A DNA stretch of 64,000 bases from Agathobaculum massiliense (GCF_900291975.1 NZ_OMPN01000001.1:1860001-1924000), one strand, 5' to 3'; counted from the first letter of the stretch, positions 1 through 8,460 are shown. The notes: a model not told the origin generated them from the sequence alone. Translations and numbers: made by a program.

Positions 1-1713
1 CGCCCGCCGCAGGACAGGGAAGCGCCCGCCGTCCCGCGAAGAAATACCGGTTAAGAACGTAAGAATATCTATCGCAAGGCTTTCCGCGTCCTTGGGGCGG
101 CGCATGATGACATAGGGGTCCAGCATACCCCTGTTCTGCCCGTCCGAACACAGGTTTACAATGTTGACCTCGTCCGCGATCTCCGGCAGGTCGTGCTTCC
201 AGTTCCCACGCTCGGCTTTCGGGTCTACAATGAGCGCCCGCGCACCGTTCAGCACTGCGTAGTACACCAGCAGGTTATTGGCAAAGCTCTTGCCGCCGCC
301 GAGCGAGCCGAGGAACGCCGCGGACAGTGCGTTTGTAACCGAGCCTTTCACGCCCTGGCTGGCAAGCGCGGGCTGCAAATACACGTTCCGGCCGGTATCC
401 ACGCCATAGCCGATATAGATACCGTCCTTTTCGCCCAGCATTTGCGCCGCGCCGAAGCCGAGGCCGGCAAGAAAGTCGCTCGTCACATACTGGATATAAT
501 CATTCATATACCGCCTGCCCGCAGGGATAAACTCATGGTGCAGGCCGGCCATATCGCCCACCGGACGCACTAACTTGACGTTCATATCGTCATAGAAGTC
601 CCGTACCGCATCGCACCGGCGCTTGAGTTCTTCCGCGTCCGGCGCGGTGACGCGCACCACATAGGACAGCTTGTACATGGCCTCCCTGCTTTGCCCAAGT
701 TCGGTTTCCAGTTCGTTTACGCTGTCCAGCGCTTCCGCGACCGTTGTGCCGGTCTCGTCCCCGCTTTCCCATGCGTGGCTGTCCAAATCTTTCAGTTCTT
801 TCTTTTTGTTCCGCACCGTGGACAGGGCTTTCCTGTTGGCGATAATCTCAACGTTCATAGACGTATCCACCGGAAAGGAAAACTGCTGCTGCTGGTAATA
901 GAAAATCTCGGACGACGGGAAATCCAGTTCCCCGACCACATCTGAGACGGTAAAACAGGCGGCAAAGGTTTCCGCATCCTCCCGCACGATACGCAGGTAA
1001 CGCCCGTGTTCTTCCATGAGGCAGCGTGCGGGCTTGATCAGGTCGTACCGCTTGACGATGGTTTCCCCCTTTAACTTCTTTTTTGGCAATTGGAAGCTGT
1101 AACCCTCATACGCGGCGCCGCTCTTTCCGTACAGGTGTTCGAGCAGATAGCCGAAATCGTTTTTATCCAGCCGCCGCACCTTGAAGCGGCGGGAAATCCT
1201 GCTTTCCAGCAATTTTTCCATCTTCTGATACCGCAGGATTTCATCATCCGGCATGGACATGAAATCACCCATCAGGGTATGGTTTACATCCCGCAGGAAA
1301 CCGGAAAAGATATTCGCCGCCTGACGGCCAATATTCCCGCTGTCCTGTTCGTTGAGCAGCAGCTTGAAGCCGATATAAAACCGGTAGTCCGCCTGATTTT
1401 CCCCGATCATGGAGATAAGCGCTTCGGTCTGGCCGTCTATGCGCCGCAGGGCGGCCCCGCGCAGCTTGCCGGAAGCGTGCGTTCCGGAACGCTCCTGCGC
1501 TGCACGGATACTGGATTCCGTGCTGATCTGCAAGGCGTGTATCCTGCCGTCCCTGTTCTGCGCGATAAGCTGACGGAACGCATCGTGTACCGCTTCTTTC
1601 TGCTCCACGCTTAAAAACGAGTAATTATAGGGGATAAGCTCATAGTAAGCGAAGCATTCCCCGTCATGGTTCCACACAAGGTTGTTTTCAATATATTTAA
1701 TCGGATACTGCAT
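1..1713 (-). CDS. VirB4-like conjugation ATPase (Tn916 Orf16/TcpF type), 3' end outside window
   Basis: This reading frame starts at ATG 1713 and stays open to the left edge, so about 571 N-terminal residues are visible and the C-terminus is missing. It was translated directly from the minus strand. A Walker A motif, GSLGGGKSF, sits near residue 470, and a matching region LIVDPKAERGNWK follows. The family drives DNA transfer or pilus assembly at the membrane from the cytoplasmic face in type IV secretion. It overlaps the tcpE-like gene by 17 bases, and the same order (TcpE then VirB4) occurs in Tn916. An AGTGAGG-like ribosome site (GGAGTGAGG) lies just upstream. The identity is firm at family level. 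Confidence 0.9.
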   Translation of the reverse strand, partial: MQYPIKYIENNLVWNHDGECFAYYELIPYNYSFLSVEQKEAVHDAFRQLIAQNRDGRIHALQISTESSIRAAQERSGTHASGKLRGAALRRIDGQTEALISMIGENQADYRFYIGFKLLLNEQDSGNIGRQAANIFSGFLRDVNHTLMGDFMSMPDDEILRYQKMEKLLESRISRRFKVRRLDKNDFGYLLEHLYGKSGAAYEGYSFQLPKKKLKGETIVKRYDLIKPARCLMEEHGRYLRIVREDAETFAACFTVSDVVGELDFPSSEIFYYQQQQFSFPVDTSMNVEIIANRKALSTVRNKKKELKDLDSHAWESGDETGTTVAEALDSVNELETELGQSREAMYKLSYVVRVTAPDAEELKRRCDAVRDFYDDMNVKLVRPVGDMAGLHHEFIPAGRRYMNDYIQYVTSDFLAGLGFGAAQMLGEKDGIYIGYGVDTGRNVYLQPALASQGVKGSVTNALSAAFLGSLGGGKSFANNLLVYYAVLNGARALIVDPKAERGNWKHDLPEIADEVNIVNLCSDGQNRGMLDPYVIMRRPKDAESLAIDILTFLTGISSRDGGRFPVLRRA

Positions 1714-2122
1714 GAATGACCTCACTCCTTACCGTGGTGATCTCGGGCCTGATATGCACCCGCTTCAACTTGACCGGCTTGCCAGCAAAGGTCTGTTTGG
1801 GGCGCAGCAGATAGGCCGTATAGGACCTGACAAAGCGGAACGGCTTTTTGCCGTCCCATGTTTTCCGGCTCATAAACCATGTGATACCGGCGGGGACGCC
1901 AAAATATTTAAGCAGCGCGCCGTCTATCATGGAAAGCGGCGGCAGCCCGCCCAGCGCCAGCACCGCAAATTCGCACGCGACAAACCATGCCATTTGCGAA
2001 AAGGTGATGGGGAACGGCAGGCGCAGGTCGTTGATCGCGTAAATGACCTTTTCCACAGACCATATGCTGCTGTAACTGCGTATTTTCTTCAAAACAAATC
2101 CACTCCAATCTGAAATCATCAA
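1697..2122 (-). CDS. tcpE: TcpE family conjugal transfer membrane protein (Tn916 Orf17-like)
   Basis: The protein is about 141 residues with the stretch EKVIYAINDLRLPFPITF near the N-terminus, two hydrophobic segments around residues 40-75, and a basic C-terminal tail. This layout and its place between ardA and the VirB4 gene match TcpE/Orf17 of Tn916-type elements, a small membrane part of the transfer channel. The start is uncertain. ATG 2122 has no ribosome site, whereas a TTG at 2092 lies 7 bases after GGAGTGG and may be the true start. The 3' end overlaps the VirB4 gene. Confidence 0.8.
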   Translation of the reverse strand: MMISDWSGFVLKKIRSYSSIWSVEKVIYAINDLRLPFPITFSQMAWFVACEFAVLALGGLPPLSMIDGALLKYFGVPAGITWFMSRKTWDGKKPFRFVRSYTAYLLRPKQTFAGKPVKLKRVHIRPEITTVRSEVIHAVSD

Positions 2123-2128
2123 GGTAAA

Positions 2129-2192
2129 AGGGGGCGGGGAACGAGGCCCGCGCCGCCCGCGTCTTTCCCCGCCCCCTGCGTCCGGTTATGGA
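2129..2192. repeat. GC-rich inverted repeat between ardA and tcpE
   Basis: The arms GGGGGCGGGGAA and TTTCCCCGCCCCC can pair across a GC-rich loop of about 30 bases. It lies in the 146-base gap after ardA. It could slow or stop transcription, but no clear T-run follows on the minus strand. Confidence 0.45.
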
Positions 2193-2268
2193 TAACCGCC
2201 ATGCAGTTACCCACAGCCGGACGCACCCCCACTCCATTCTCGCGGCGCCGCCGCAGAAAGGAAAGCGT

Positions 2269-2763
2269 TTAGCGTATGATCTCGAAAACACCGTCCCGCG
2301 TCTCGACAAACGTCCCCCCAAAGAATAAGTCCCGCCCATAGGCTTCATAGTCTATATAGTTTTGCAGATGCGCCGGTATCTCACCGAACGCGCCTTCCTC
2401 CACCATTTGACGCGCCACATCCGCCATATCCTCACAGCCGGACCACAGGATAATATCGTCTGCATGGTCGCACAAATCCTCGATGCTCCCAAAATAACTT
2501 TGCAGTTCTTTCAGGTTGTCTTGGATATACTCCGGCAAATCCTCCACCATTTCACACAGGCGGTTGACTTCTTCGATAGGCGTGTACTCGTCGATATCAA
2601 AGGGCAGCTCGTAGTCATGGATGGCGTATTCTTCATAAAATTCGTTCAGGCCGATGCGCTCCGCCATTTCGTCATAGTCTATGGGCGGTTCAAACCACGC
2701 GCCTACCAGTTCACCCTCGTTGTATTTGCCGAGGTTCGCCACATACACCCGCATTTCCTCCAT
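2269..2763 (-). CDS. ardA: Antirestriction protein ArdA
   Basis: The protein is 164 residues, very acidic, and close to the 166 residues of Tn916 Orf18. The start RVYVANLGKYNEGELVGAWF and the run of Asp and Glu are typical. ArdA mimics DNA and blocks type I restriction enzymes, protecting incoming single-stranded or newly copied ICE DNA. ATG 2763 was chosen because AGGAGG lies 10 bases upstream; a longer frame from 2811 lacks a good site. It sits between the tcpD-like and tcpE-like genes, as orf18 does in Tn916. Confidence 0.92.
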   Translation of the reverse strand: MEEMRVYVANLGKYNEGELVGAWFEPPIDYDEMAERIGLNEFYEEYAIHDYELPFDIDEYTPIEEVNRLCEMVEDLPEYIQDNLKELQSYFGSIEDLCDHADDIILWSGCEDMADVARQMVEEGAFGEIPAHLQNYIDYEAYGRDLFFGGTFVETRDGVFEIIR

Positions 2764-2797
2764 AGTAAGATCGCCTCCTGTCATGCAGGCATAAAAA

Positions 2798-2828
2798 AAC
2801 GGCCGGTCCATTTCCGAAACCAGCCGTT
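2798..2828 (-). terminator. Hairpin with T-run between tcpD-like gene and ardA
   Basis: On the minus strand AACGGCTGGT pairs with ACCGGCCGTT (one G-T pair) and is followed by a run of T. The stop codon of the small membrane protein lies inside the first arm. It may trim expression between the two genes. Confidence 0.55.
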
Positions 2829-3048
2829 ACGCGCCAATAATCTGATTAAACAGGGTAAGCAGCACATCCTTGACGCCCGCCGCGTTGAATACAAGGCCGA
2901 CCGCGATCAACGACACGACCAGAAAACCGATCAGCTTGGTAAACTCACGCTTGAAGCCGAGATAAATGCCGATCACCACGATAGCCATAAGCACAAGCGA
3001 CTGGGCGTTCGTGAGAAACCAGTTGTACAGGTTAACGCCGAAATTCAT
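2827..3048 (-). CDS. TcpD-like small ICE membrane protein
   Basis: This 73-residue protein has two hydrophobic segments (about residues 17-30 and 38-57) separated by the basic stretch GFKREFTKL. The size, topology and position between the relaxase and ardA fit the TcpD family of Tn916/pCW3-type transfer systems. No catalytic motif is present. The start at 3048 follows GGAGGGATATAACC. The role as a transfer-channel component is inferred from context. Confidence 0.7.
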   Translation of the reverse strand: MNFGVNLYNWFLTNAQSLVLMAIVVIGIYLGFKREFTKLIGFLVVSLIAVGLVFNAAGVKDVLLTLFNQIIGA

Positions 3049-3071
3049 TGGTTATATCCCTCCAATCAAAA

Positions 3072-3096
3072 ATGCAGCCCTGGAACAGGGCTGCAT
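3072..3096 (-). terminator. Terminator after toxin-antitoxin pair
   Basis: A perfect 11-bp stem (ATGCAGCCCTG and its complement) with a 3-base loop is followed by TTTTGATT on the minus strand. It lies 14 bases after the toxin gene and before the tcpD-like gene. Confidence 0.75.
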
Positions 3097-3109
3097 GCAA
3101 AGTTTTCGT

Positions 3110-3421
3110 TCAAAGCAGTTTTTCGTAGTCTCTCCCGCCATAGAAAAAACGCAGGATAAACACGGTACTTATGCTTTGGACAACTTTATAAATCATCACA
3201 TAGTTTTTTATAACAGCACGCCGGTATCCCAGCGCTTTAAGCCGGATATCCCTGCACGGTTCATACATTTCCGGCATTTCCGCTAATCTGGCATAGCACG
3301 AATCCACTTCATCCACAAAATCCACCGCGGCGGACGGGCTGCCTAATTCCTTTACCATATAGTTCAGGATTTCATCCAAATCCTGACCGGCAAGGCGCGT
3401 GCTTTCCACTTTATAACCCAT
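3110..3421 (-). CDS. RelE/ParE-family toxin
   Basis: The protein is 103 residues with the ParE/RelE layout: an N-terminal helix region (LAGQDLDEILNYMV), the central GYRRAVIKNYVMIYKV strand, and the C-terminal ending GGRDYEKLL. Family members are either mRNA interferases that act at the ribosome or gyrase poisons; which applies here cannot be read from the sequence. Its ATG overlaps the end of the antitoxin gene by 11 bases, so the two are translationally coupled. The pair probably stabilises the ICE. Confidence 0.88.
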   Translation of the reverse strand: MGYKVESTRLAGQDLDEILNYMVKELGSPSAAVDFVDEVDSCYARLAEMPEMYEPCRDIRLKALGYRRAVIKNYVMIYKVVQSISTVFILRFFYGGRDYEKLL

Positions 3422-3671
3422 ACTTCGCCCTCAAATCTTTTAGGGCTTGACGTGCATCGCCCGTGGCGCCTGCGCGGATTTCCTCCTCAGCCTGCGCCAG
3501 TTTCGTATACACATCCATTAAATACATTTTTTCTTCATAGGCCTTCATCCCCATAATCACCATATCGCCATATCCGTTTTTGGTGATATAAACCGGCTCG
3601 GTGGATTCATTGCACATTTTTGAAATTTCGGTGGTGTTTTTCAAATCACGAATCGGTATAATACGCGGCAT
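3411..3671 (-). CDS. Phd/YefM-type antitoxin
   Basis: The 86-residue protein begins MPRIIPIRDLKNTTEISK, the typical DNA-binding N-terminus of Phd/YefM antitoxins, followed by EPVYITKNGYGDMVIM. It should neutralise the downstream toxin and repress the shared promoter. ATG 3671 was chosen because AAAGGAG lies 9 bases upstream; the frame also runs on into the relaxase region but without a start signal. A TATAAT box sits at 3697-3702. Confidence 0.88.
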   Translation of the reverse strand: MPRIIPIRDLKNTTEISKMCNESTEPVYITKNGYGDMVIMGMKAYEEKMYLMDVYTKLAQAEEEIRAGATGDARQALKDLRAKYGL

Positions 3672-3696
3672 AAAAAACAACTCCTTTCGTGCCATA

Positions 3697-3702
3697 ATTA
3701 TA
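3697..3702 (-). promoter_or_regulatory. -10 box of the toxin-antitoxin operon
   Basis: A perfect TATAAT on the minus strand lies about 26 bases before the antitoxin start. A weak TTGCAG lies 17 bases further upstream, inside the 3' end of the relaxase gene. Confidence 0.55.
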
Positions 3703-3730
3703 CCACAACGCATTTCCCGCTGCAAGTGCG

Positions 3731-4924
3731 TTACATGATAACCACCTCCCTGATTTCCCGAAGCTGCTGTTCTATGATCTTGCGGTGCTTTTCGGACAAC
3801 TCCGTACCCGCGATCATTTCCTCCATGACGTTTGTACCGCCTTTGCGGTCTAATTCGAGCAGCATCTTCCATGACGGCGCCACCTGATGGGAAAGCCAGT
3901 TCAGCGTTTTTTGCAGGGTGTACGGTTCGGGCTTTGCCGTTAATTTCAGCCGGTCACGGCGTCCGCCAATGAACACCGCCCACATGCTGTTCAGCGGCCA
4001 GTCCTCACGCGCCCTGCGGTTATCCCTGTCCACAATCCGCATATACCGGTTGATGATGCCGAACGCGGTGCGTTCCGCATCCTCATAGCTGACAAGATCA
4101 TACACCGCGAAATAAGCGCGCTCGTTTTTCAGCCGTATCTCAAAGCGGTTTTTGACCTCGGTATCCTCCAGCGGCGTACCGCTTCTGGCAAGCTGCTCGT
4201 AGTCCTTTTCATAAATGCAGAAATACAGGTCTGAATCAAACGCCCCAGCGTACAGCGTATGCCCCATGCCGGCGGCGTTTTCTTCCTCATGCCCGCTGAT
4301 GAACAGCCCTGAACGGTACATGCGGAATTTGCGGAACACCGTGATACATTCGCCGGCGTCGCATTTGCGCATCAGGCAGGGGATATCCAGCAGCCGTACA
4401 CGGTCATTCAGGGCAAGGTCAATGCGCTTGAACACGCAGTCCTCGTCCAGACAGCGGCGGAAAAAGGAATACCAGTCCCGACCCTGTCCATAGAGAAAGG
4501 CTTCCATCTGGCGGCAGCCTTTCCCTTTCAGTTCAAGCAGCACGCCCTTGCTTTCATCCGGCGAGGTATACACGGTGATATCCCCGTGATAAAAGCGGCT
4601 GGTGTAGGTGTATGCGCCGCGCGCTTCCTGCGCCATATACTGCATTTTTATCATCAGGATACGCTCGACGACATACCGTACATCCATCGTCTTAAAACGG
4701 ATGCGTACATAATCGATCAGCAGGAACAGCGCGTCCGGCGCGATAATGTCAAACGCACGCTCTATCCTGCGGCGCACTTCCTTTGTGACAGGTACCCGCC
4801 CATTTTCCACGCGGCTCAAATGTTCTGCGGACAGCCCTGCAAGCGCGGCAAATTCCTTTTGCGGGATATGCAGGCTTTCCCTGCGCTGCTTATAACCGTT
4901 TTCCTGCCCATTTGTCCGGTTCAT
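3731..4924 (-). CDS. MobT/Rep_trans-type relaxase with N-terminal XRE helix-turn-helix (Tn916 Orf20-like)
   Basis: The protein has 397 residues. Residues about 10-60 form an XRE helix-turn-helix (QRRESLHIPQKEFAALAGLS). The rest resembles the Rep_trans/MobT family, with KRIDLALND and the FEIRLKNERAYF motif region. These enzymes nick oriT and carry the transferred strand. It lies directly next to the oriT-like repeat and the coupling protein, as orf20 does in Tn916. The start at 4924 is preceded by AAGGGGATGTG. Confidence 0.9.
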   Translation of the reverse strand: MNRTNGQENGYKQRRESLHIPQKEFAALAGLSAEHLSRVENGRVPVTKEVRRRIERAFDIIAPDALFLLIDYVRIRFKTMDVRYVVERILMIKMQYMAQEARGAYTYTSRFYHGDITVYTSPDESKGVLLELKGKGCRQMEAFLYGQGRDWYSFFRRCLDEDCVFKRIDLALNDRVRLLDIPCLMRKCDAGECITVFRKFRMYRSGLFISGHEEENAAGMGHTLYAGAFDSDLYFCIYEKDYEQLARSGTPLEDTEVKNRFEIRLKNERAYFAVYDLVSYEDAERTAFGIINRYMRIVDRDNRRAREDWPLNSMWAVFIGGRRDRLKLTAKPEPYTLQKTLNWLSHQVAPSWKMLLELDRKGGTNVMEEMIAGTELSEKHRKIIEQQLREIREVVIM

Positions 4925-5043
4925 TTCACATCCCCTTTGCGTCTTGATTGGAACTTTGGAAAATCAAATTTGGCGGAGAGCCTTGAAAGGCAGACGCGGC
5001 AAGGGGTTTTGCCTGTTTTCGGACAGGTGATCTTCCGATTTGT

Positions 5044-5068
5044 ACCCCCCTGTTAGATACAGGGGGGT
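5044..5068 (-). other. oriT: Origin of transfer (oriT) core inverted repeat
   Basis: Perfect 10-base arms ACCCCCCTGT and ACAGGGGGGT flank a 5-base loop. Read on the minus strand the loop and right arm give CTAACAGGGGGGT. Elements served by MobT-type relaxases (ICEBs1, Tn916) have an oriT with C6/G6 arms and the same CTAACAGGGGGG-type sequence, from memory of those elements. It lies between the tcpA and relaxase genes, the expected place. The exact nick position is not claimed. Confidence 0.85.
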
Positions 5069-5075
5069 CCGGCAT

Positions 5076-5100
5076 GCGGGCGCGGCTGCGCCGCGCCCGC
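5076..5100. repeat. 11-bp GC hairpin next to oriT
   Basis: GCGGGCGCGGC pairs perfectly with its complement around a TGC loop, 8 bases from the oriT repeat. It may be an accessory part of oriT or a transcription stop after tcpA. The remaining bases to 5212 are GC-rich and show no gene. Confidence 0.5.
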
Positions 5101-5212
5101 CATCCGCCCGTGCCGCGCTGGCGGCTTTACGCGCTGCACGCCGCGCGCGGCACGGCGGGAGGTGCGGGCAGGCGTAACATTTCCGTCCTTATCCCTTGCT
5201 GGCAGCGCCAGT

Positions 5213-6592
5213 TCAATCCGGCTTTTCATCGGAAACCACTCCCTCCGTCAGCGCGCCGATCTCCCGCAGGAAATCATACCCTTTTGGCACGATTGGCGTA
5301 TAAAACTCGGTAATCACACCTTTTCCCGTATCTGCGTATCCACGGCCCTTGACGTTCTTGAAGAAAAACTCTTTTCCGGCTTCGCCAAACATCATGCTGT
5401 ACCCCAGTTCGGACATACGCCCCAGCGCCACACGGAAATTAAACTGGTCGCGGATACCGTCCCCAAGATACTTTGCGTCTGGACGCTGGCAGGCGAGTAT
5501 CAGGAAATACCCTGCCTGCCGCCCCAGCATGACGATCTGCCTGAGCTTGTTTAGCACGTCCTCGCGTTCGCGGACGTTCAGCATTTCCATGAACGCAACG
5601 TATTCGTCGAATATCAGGAAATGCGGCTCCAGACCGAGGCAGGCGTAGTTCCCGCCGGTCCTGTACCCCTGCATGGATTTCATGCTTTCGCTGCGCTGCA
5701 TCATCCCGTCACAAAACCGGCTGACACAAGCCGCGATATCCTCCTTGCGGTAATATACCTCCGGCGTCACAGTGGACAGGTCCGCCAAATCTGCATTTTT
5801 CGGGTCCAGGACATAAAGCGCGGCTTTGGCCTGCAAAAGCGCCTGGATAAGCGTCAGGATAAAATACGTCTTGCCGCCGCCCGTACCGCCTGCAATCAGC
5901 ATGTGCGGGAGTGTGTCATACTCCCACCAGACATTCTTCATCAGGCGCAGCCTGCCGCCCTCGGCTTTCACTTTGGAGATCGGGATACGGTTTGCCGCCA
6001 TATCATAAAGAAGCGTATACTCGATAAAGCCGTCCTGCAGCTCGCGGCTGACGAGTTCGCAGTACAGGCCGCTTTCCAGCCTGTTTTCCAGATGCAGGAG
6101 CGGCTCCTGATATTTCCCCAGTGTGATTTCCACCCAAAAATGCAAAAGCCCGTTCTCCATGCGGTAATACATCCGCGGAAAACGGGCTGCTTTCGGTTTT
6201 GCATCCGTGCCGGATAAATCCTTAAAAAAACTCTCCCGCCTTGTCCGTCCGGCCTGCTCATACCACTGGTTCTCAAGTACCATGCGCGCCAGCTTTTGAC
6301 GGTGTATGAGTTGACGGACCGTATCAGGGAACAGGCGGTACGCCATAACGGGCGCGGCAGCCCCCGCCAGAAGCGCCGCGATACCGCTGAACAGCAGGCA
6401 GGGGACGTTCCAATCCTGCCCGACGATATCCGGTATGGACAGGCTGCGCCAGTCTGTCCGCAGGATGCCTTTCAGGTTCAGCAGTACGAACACCGCCAGC
6501 GCCACAGGGAGCGCCGCACAGCAGGCGGACCGGAACACGAGGTCTTTATCCGCCGGACGGATGCGTTTGCCGCGGTACCGGAAACGCTTCAC
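5213..6592 (-). CDS. tcpA: FtsK/SpoIIIE-type coupling protein TcpA (Tn916 Orf21-like)
   Basis: The protein has 459 residues, with two membrane segments near residues 22-42 and 66-88, then a motor domain. The Walker A motif AGGTGGGKT lies near residue 240 and the Walker B-like region HFLIFDEYVAF near residue 325. The family couples the relaxosome to the secretion channel and pumps DNA. It follows the DUF961 genes and precedes oriT, as in Tn916. It is shorter than chromosomal FtsK, as expected for TcpA. Confidence 0.93.
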   Translation of the reverse strand: MKRFRYRGKRIRPADKDLVFRSACCAALPVALAVFVLLNLKGILRTDWRSLSIPDIVGQDWNVPCLLFSGIAALLAGAAAPVMAYRLFPDTVRQLIHRQKLARMVLENQWYEQAGRTRRESFFKDLSGTDAKPKAARFPRMYYRMENGLLHFWVEITLGKYQEPLLHLENRLESGLYCELVSRELQDGFIEYTLLYDMAANRIPISKVKAEGGRLRLMKNVWWEYDTLPHMLIAGGTGGGKTYFILTLIQALLQAKAALYVLDPKNADLADLSTVTPEVYYRKEDIAACVSRFCDGMMQRSESMKSMQGYRTGGNYACLGLEPHFLIFDEYVAFMEMLNVREREDVLNKLRQIVMLGRQAGYFLILACQRPDAKYLGDGIRDQFNFRVALGRMSELGYSMMFGEAGKEFFFKNVKGRGYADTGKGVITEFYTPIVPKGYDFLREIGALTEGVVSDEKPD

Positions 6593-6597
6593 AGGGC

Positions 6598-7005
6598 TTA
6601 CGCTTTCTTATCCGGCTGGGCGTCCCTGCGCGGCTGGGCGGGCTGGCCGCTACCCTGTGCGCCGTCACGCTTCGCCAGCACAATATCGTCCGCCTTGATA
6701 TACCAGTCCACATCCGCATGATTGCCGAACGTCACATGCGCGATTGTGTTCACGACAGGGTTTACCATATCGACTTCGGCATTGTACGCATAATCGCGCA
6801 GCGGTACGCTCGCGGGGATGCTTACCTGAATCATACGGCCCTGCGTCCGGCTTTTCAGGTCATAGGTGCGTTCCCTGATTACATCGGAGGGCGTGCCGTC
6901 CCCGTTCTGCTCCCGCACCTCGCGCCGCAAGGCGGAGAAAAGCAGCGTGCCAAAGGTTTCTTCCTTTTCAATGGTAATACCGTTTGCCAGTCTCATAAAC
7001 TTCAC
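6598..7005 (-). CDS. DUF961 family ICE protein (Tn916 Orf22-like)
   Basis: The 135-residue protein has the DUF961 core (GITIEKEETFGTLLFSAL, then TYDLKSRTQGRMIQVSIPA). The last 25 residues are a Gln/Pro/Arg-rich tail that looks unstructured. DUF961 proteins head the transfer operons of Tn916-like elements and probably help processing of ICE DNA, but no activity is established from the sequence. It ends 5 bases before tcpA. Confidence 0.85.
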   Translation of the reverse strand: MKFMRLANGITIEKEETFGTLLFSALRREVREQNGDGTPSDVIRERTYDLKSRTQGRMIQVSIPASVPLRDYAYNAEVDMVNPVVNTIAHVTFGNHADVDWYIKADDIVLAKRDGAQGSGQPAQPRRDAQPDKKA

Positions 7006-7015
7006 CTTTCCTTTC

Positions 7016-7339
7016 TTACGCCTTAATCATGTCGTCTGCATGGAGGATATAATCAGTAAAGCCGCGGCCGCCTACCACATAGCCCTCCGCGGTGATACGC
7101 GGGTTTACCAGCTTTACCGGCTCCATGAAACCAAACTTTTTTTCACCTGCTTTGCCGGGGAGAATGACTTCAATATCATCCGCTGGCTGGATACTGGAAA
7201 ACAGCTTATAACGCCGCCGGACCACGGCGACCTGCTGATTGTTCCGCTGGGTGTCCCCGCGCCCCAGCTCAAGCGCGCTGCCAAATTCCAGTTTCCCGAA
7301 AGTTGTTTCCATGTTGGGGACCACATATTTCAATTCCAT
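7016..7339 (-). CDS. DUF961 family ICE protein (Tn916 Orf23-like)
   Basis: This 107-residue protein is a second DUF961 member (VPNMETTFGKLEFGSA, then YKLFSSIQPADDIEVILPG). Two DUF961 genes in tandem is the Tn916 orf23-orf22 arrangement. ATG 7339 is preferred over 7351 because GAGG lies 6 bases upstream. It is followed by 10 bases and then the second copy. No enzymatic motif is seen. Confidence 0.85.
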   Translation of the reverse strand: MELKYVVPNMETTFGKLEFGSALELGRGDTQRNNQQVAVVRRRYKLFSSIQPADDIEVILPGKAGEKKFGFMEPVKLVNPRITAEGYVVGGRGFTDYILHADDMIKA

Positions 7340-7374
7340 AAAAATCCTCACTTTCTGTTATCCTGATGCCTGGT

Positions 7375-8460
7375 TTACCGCATTACTTCCGCAATACCCG
7401 CCATGATATATTCCGCGCAGGGCAGGGCGATTGCGTTGCCGAGCGCGAAACAGCGGGCATGGCTACTGACCTTTTCACCTTTGCAGCCGTATGCCGTCCA
7501 GCCCTCCGGCAGGCCCATGAGCCGTTCACATTCCAAGGGCGTAAGGTCACGGACGAAACCGTCCTGCTCTTTCCCCTCATACCAGAACGCAAACGGCTGG
7601 CCTACACTGGCAAGCAGAGTTGGGAAGGGTTCGCCGTTTTTGCCGAAGCACGCGCGGAAGCCCCTCTGGTCTCCCCGCTTTGCCATTGACCGCATCCGCC
7701 GGAGCTGGAAGGGGAGCACGACGGGTATCTGCCGCCCTGCTTCAAAAGCAGGTATCCGATCTCCGGCGGCGGCGGGCAGCCGGCTTTCGCCGCAAGACGC
7801 AGGAAACGGGAACATACCGCGGGGCTTAAATAATACTTCCGCGGCGCGTCCGCCTGCAAAATCCGCCACGACGAACACCCGCCGCCGACGCTGCGAAAGG
7901 GCGGGTTCTCCCCAATACTGGGCGTCCATGAGCCGCCAAGCGGTATCAGCCCGTCCCCCTCGCACCATTCCGGCGTGCGCCCAGATACCGCTGTCAGGCA
8001 CTGGAACTTCGGTATCTGTGAAAGCGCGGAGCACGGCTGCAAAATCCAGCCGGTCATTTGAAGAAAAAGCTCCCGCGACGTTTTCCCAGACAGCGAAAGC
8101 TGGATACCGGTTATCTGTTGCATTTCTCATTTCCTCAATAATACGCATGGCCTGATAGAACAGGCCGGATTTACTGCCCGCCAGACCGGTACGGTTGCCG
8201 ATCTGCGACAGGTTTTGGCACGGTGAGCCAAACGTAACGATATCCACGGGCGGTATTTTGCCGCCGTCTATCTGCGTAATGTCCCCTAAATGGAGCATGT
8301 CAGGGAAATGCCGCTTTGTGATGGAAACCGGCGCTTTTGCGATCTCGTTTGCCCACACGGGGACAATGCCGCAGTGCGACGCGGCAAGCGGAAAGACGCC
8401 GATACCGTCAAAGAGGCTGCCGAGCCTAAGTGCGGACACGGGCTGGTCCCCTGCGGCCAT
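7375..8460 (-). CDS. DNA cytosine-5 methyltransferase
   Basis: The 361-residue protein carries the ordered C5-methyltransferase motifs: I (LGSLFDGIG, near residue 12), IV with the catalytic cysteine (GSPCQNLS, near residue 80), VI (ENV, near residue 128), VIII (QRRRRVFV), IX (RDLTPLECERLMGLP) and X (GNAI). No restriction endonuclease gene is next to it. It heads the ICE transfer operon and so probably modifies ICE DNA against host restriction, working alongside ArdA. It overlaps the upstream cysteine-rich small gene by 35 bases. Confidence 0.95.
   Translation of the reverse strand: MAAGDQPVSALRLGSLFDGIGVFPLAASHCGIVPVWANEIAKAPVSITKRHFPDMLHLGDITQIDGGKIPPVDIVTFGSPCQNLSQIGNRTGLAGSKSGLFYQAMRIIEEMRNATDNRYPAFAVWENVAGAFSSNDRLDFAAVLRAFTDTEVPVPDSGIWAHAGMVRGGRADTAWRLMDAQYWGEPALSQRRRRVFVVADFAGGRAAEVLFKPRGMFPFPASCGESRLPAAAGDRIPAFEAGRQIPVVLPFQLRRMRSMAKRGDQRGFRACFGKNGEPFPTLLASVGQPFAFWYEGKEQDGFVRDLTPLECERLMGLPEGWTAYGCKGEKVSSHARCFALGNAIALPCAEYIMAGIAEVMR

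Noticed and set aside
1090-1614. Plus-strand frames in the first 1.7 kb
   Set aside because: They lie opposite the VirB4-like gene, whose Walker A motif and family residues are clear.
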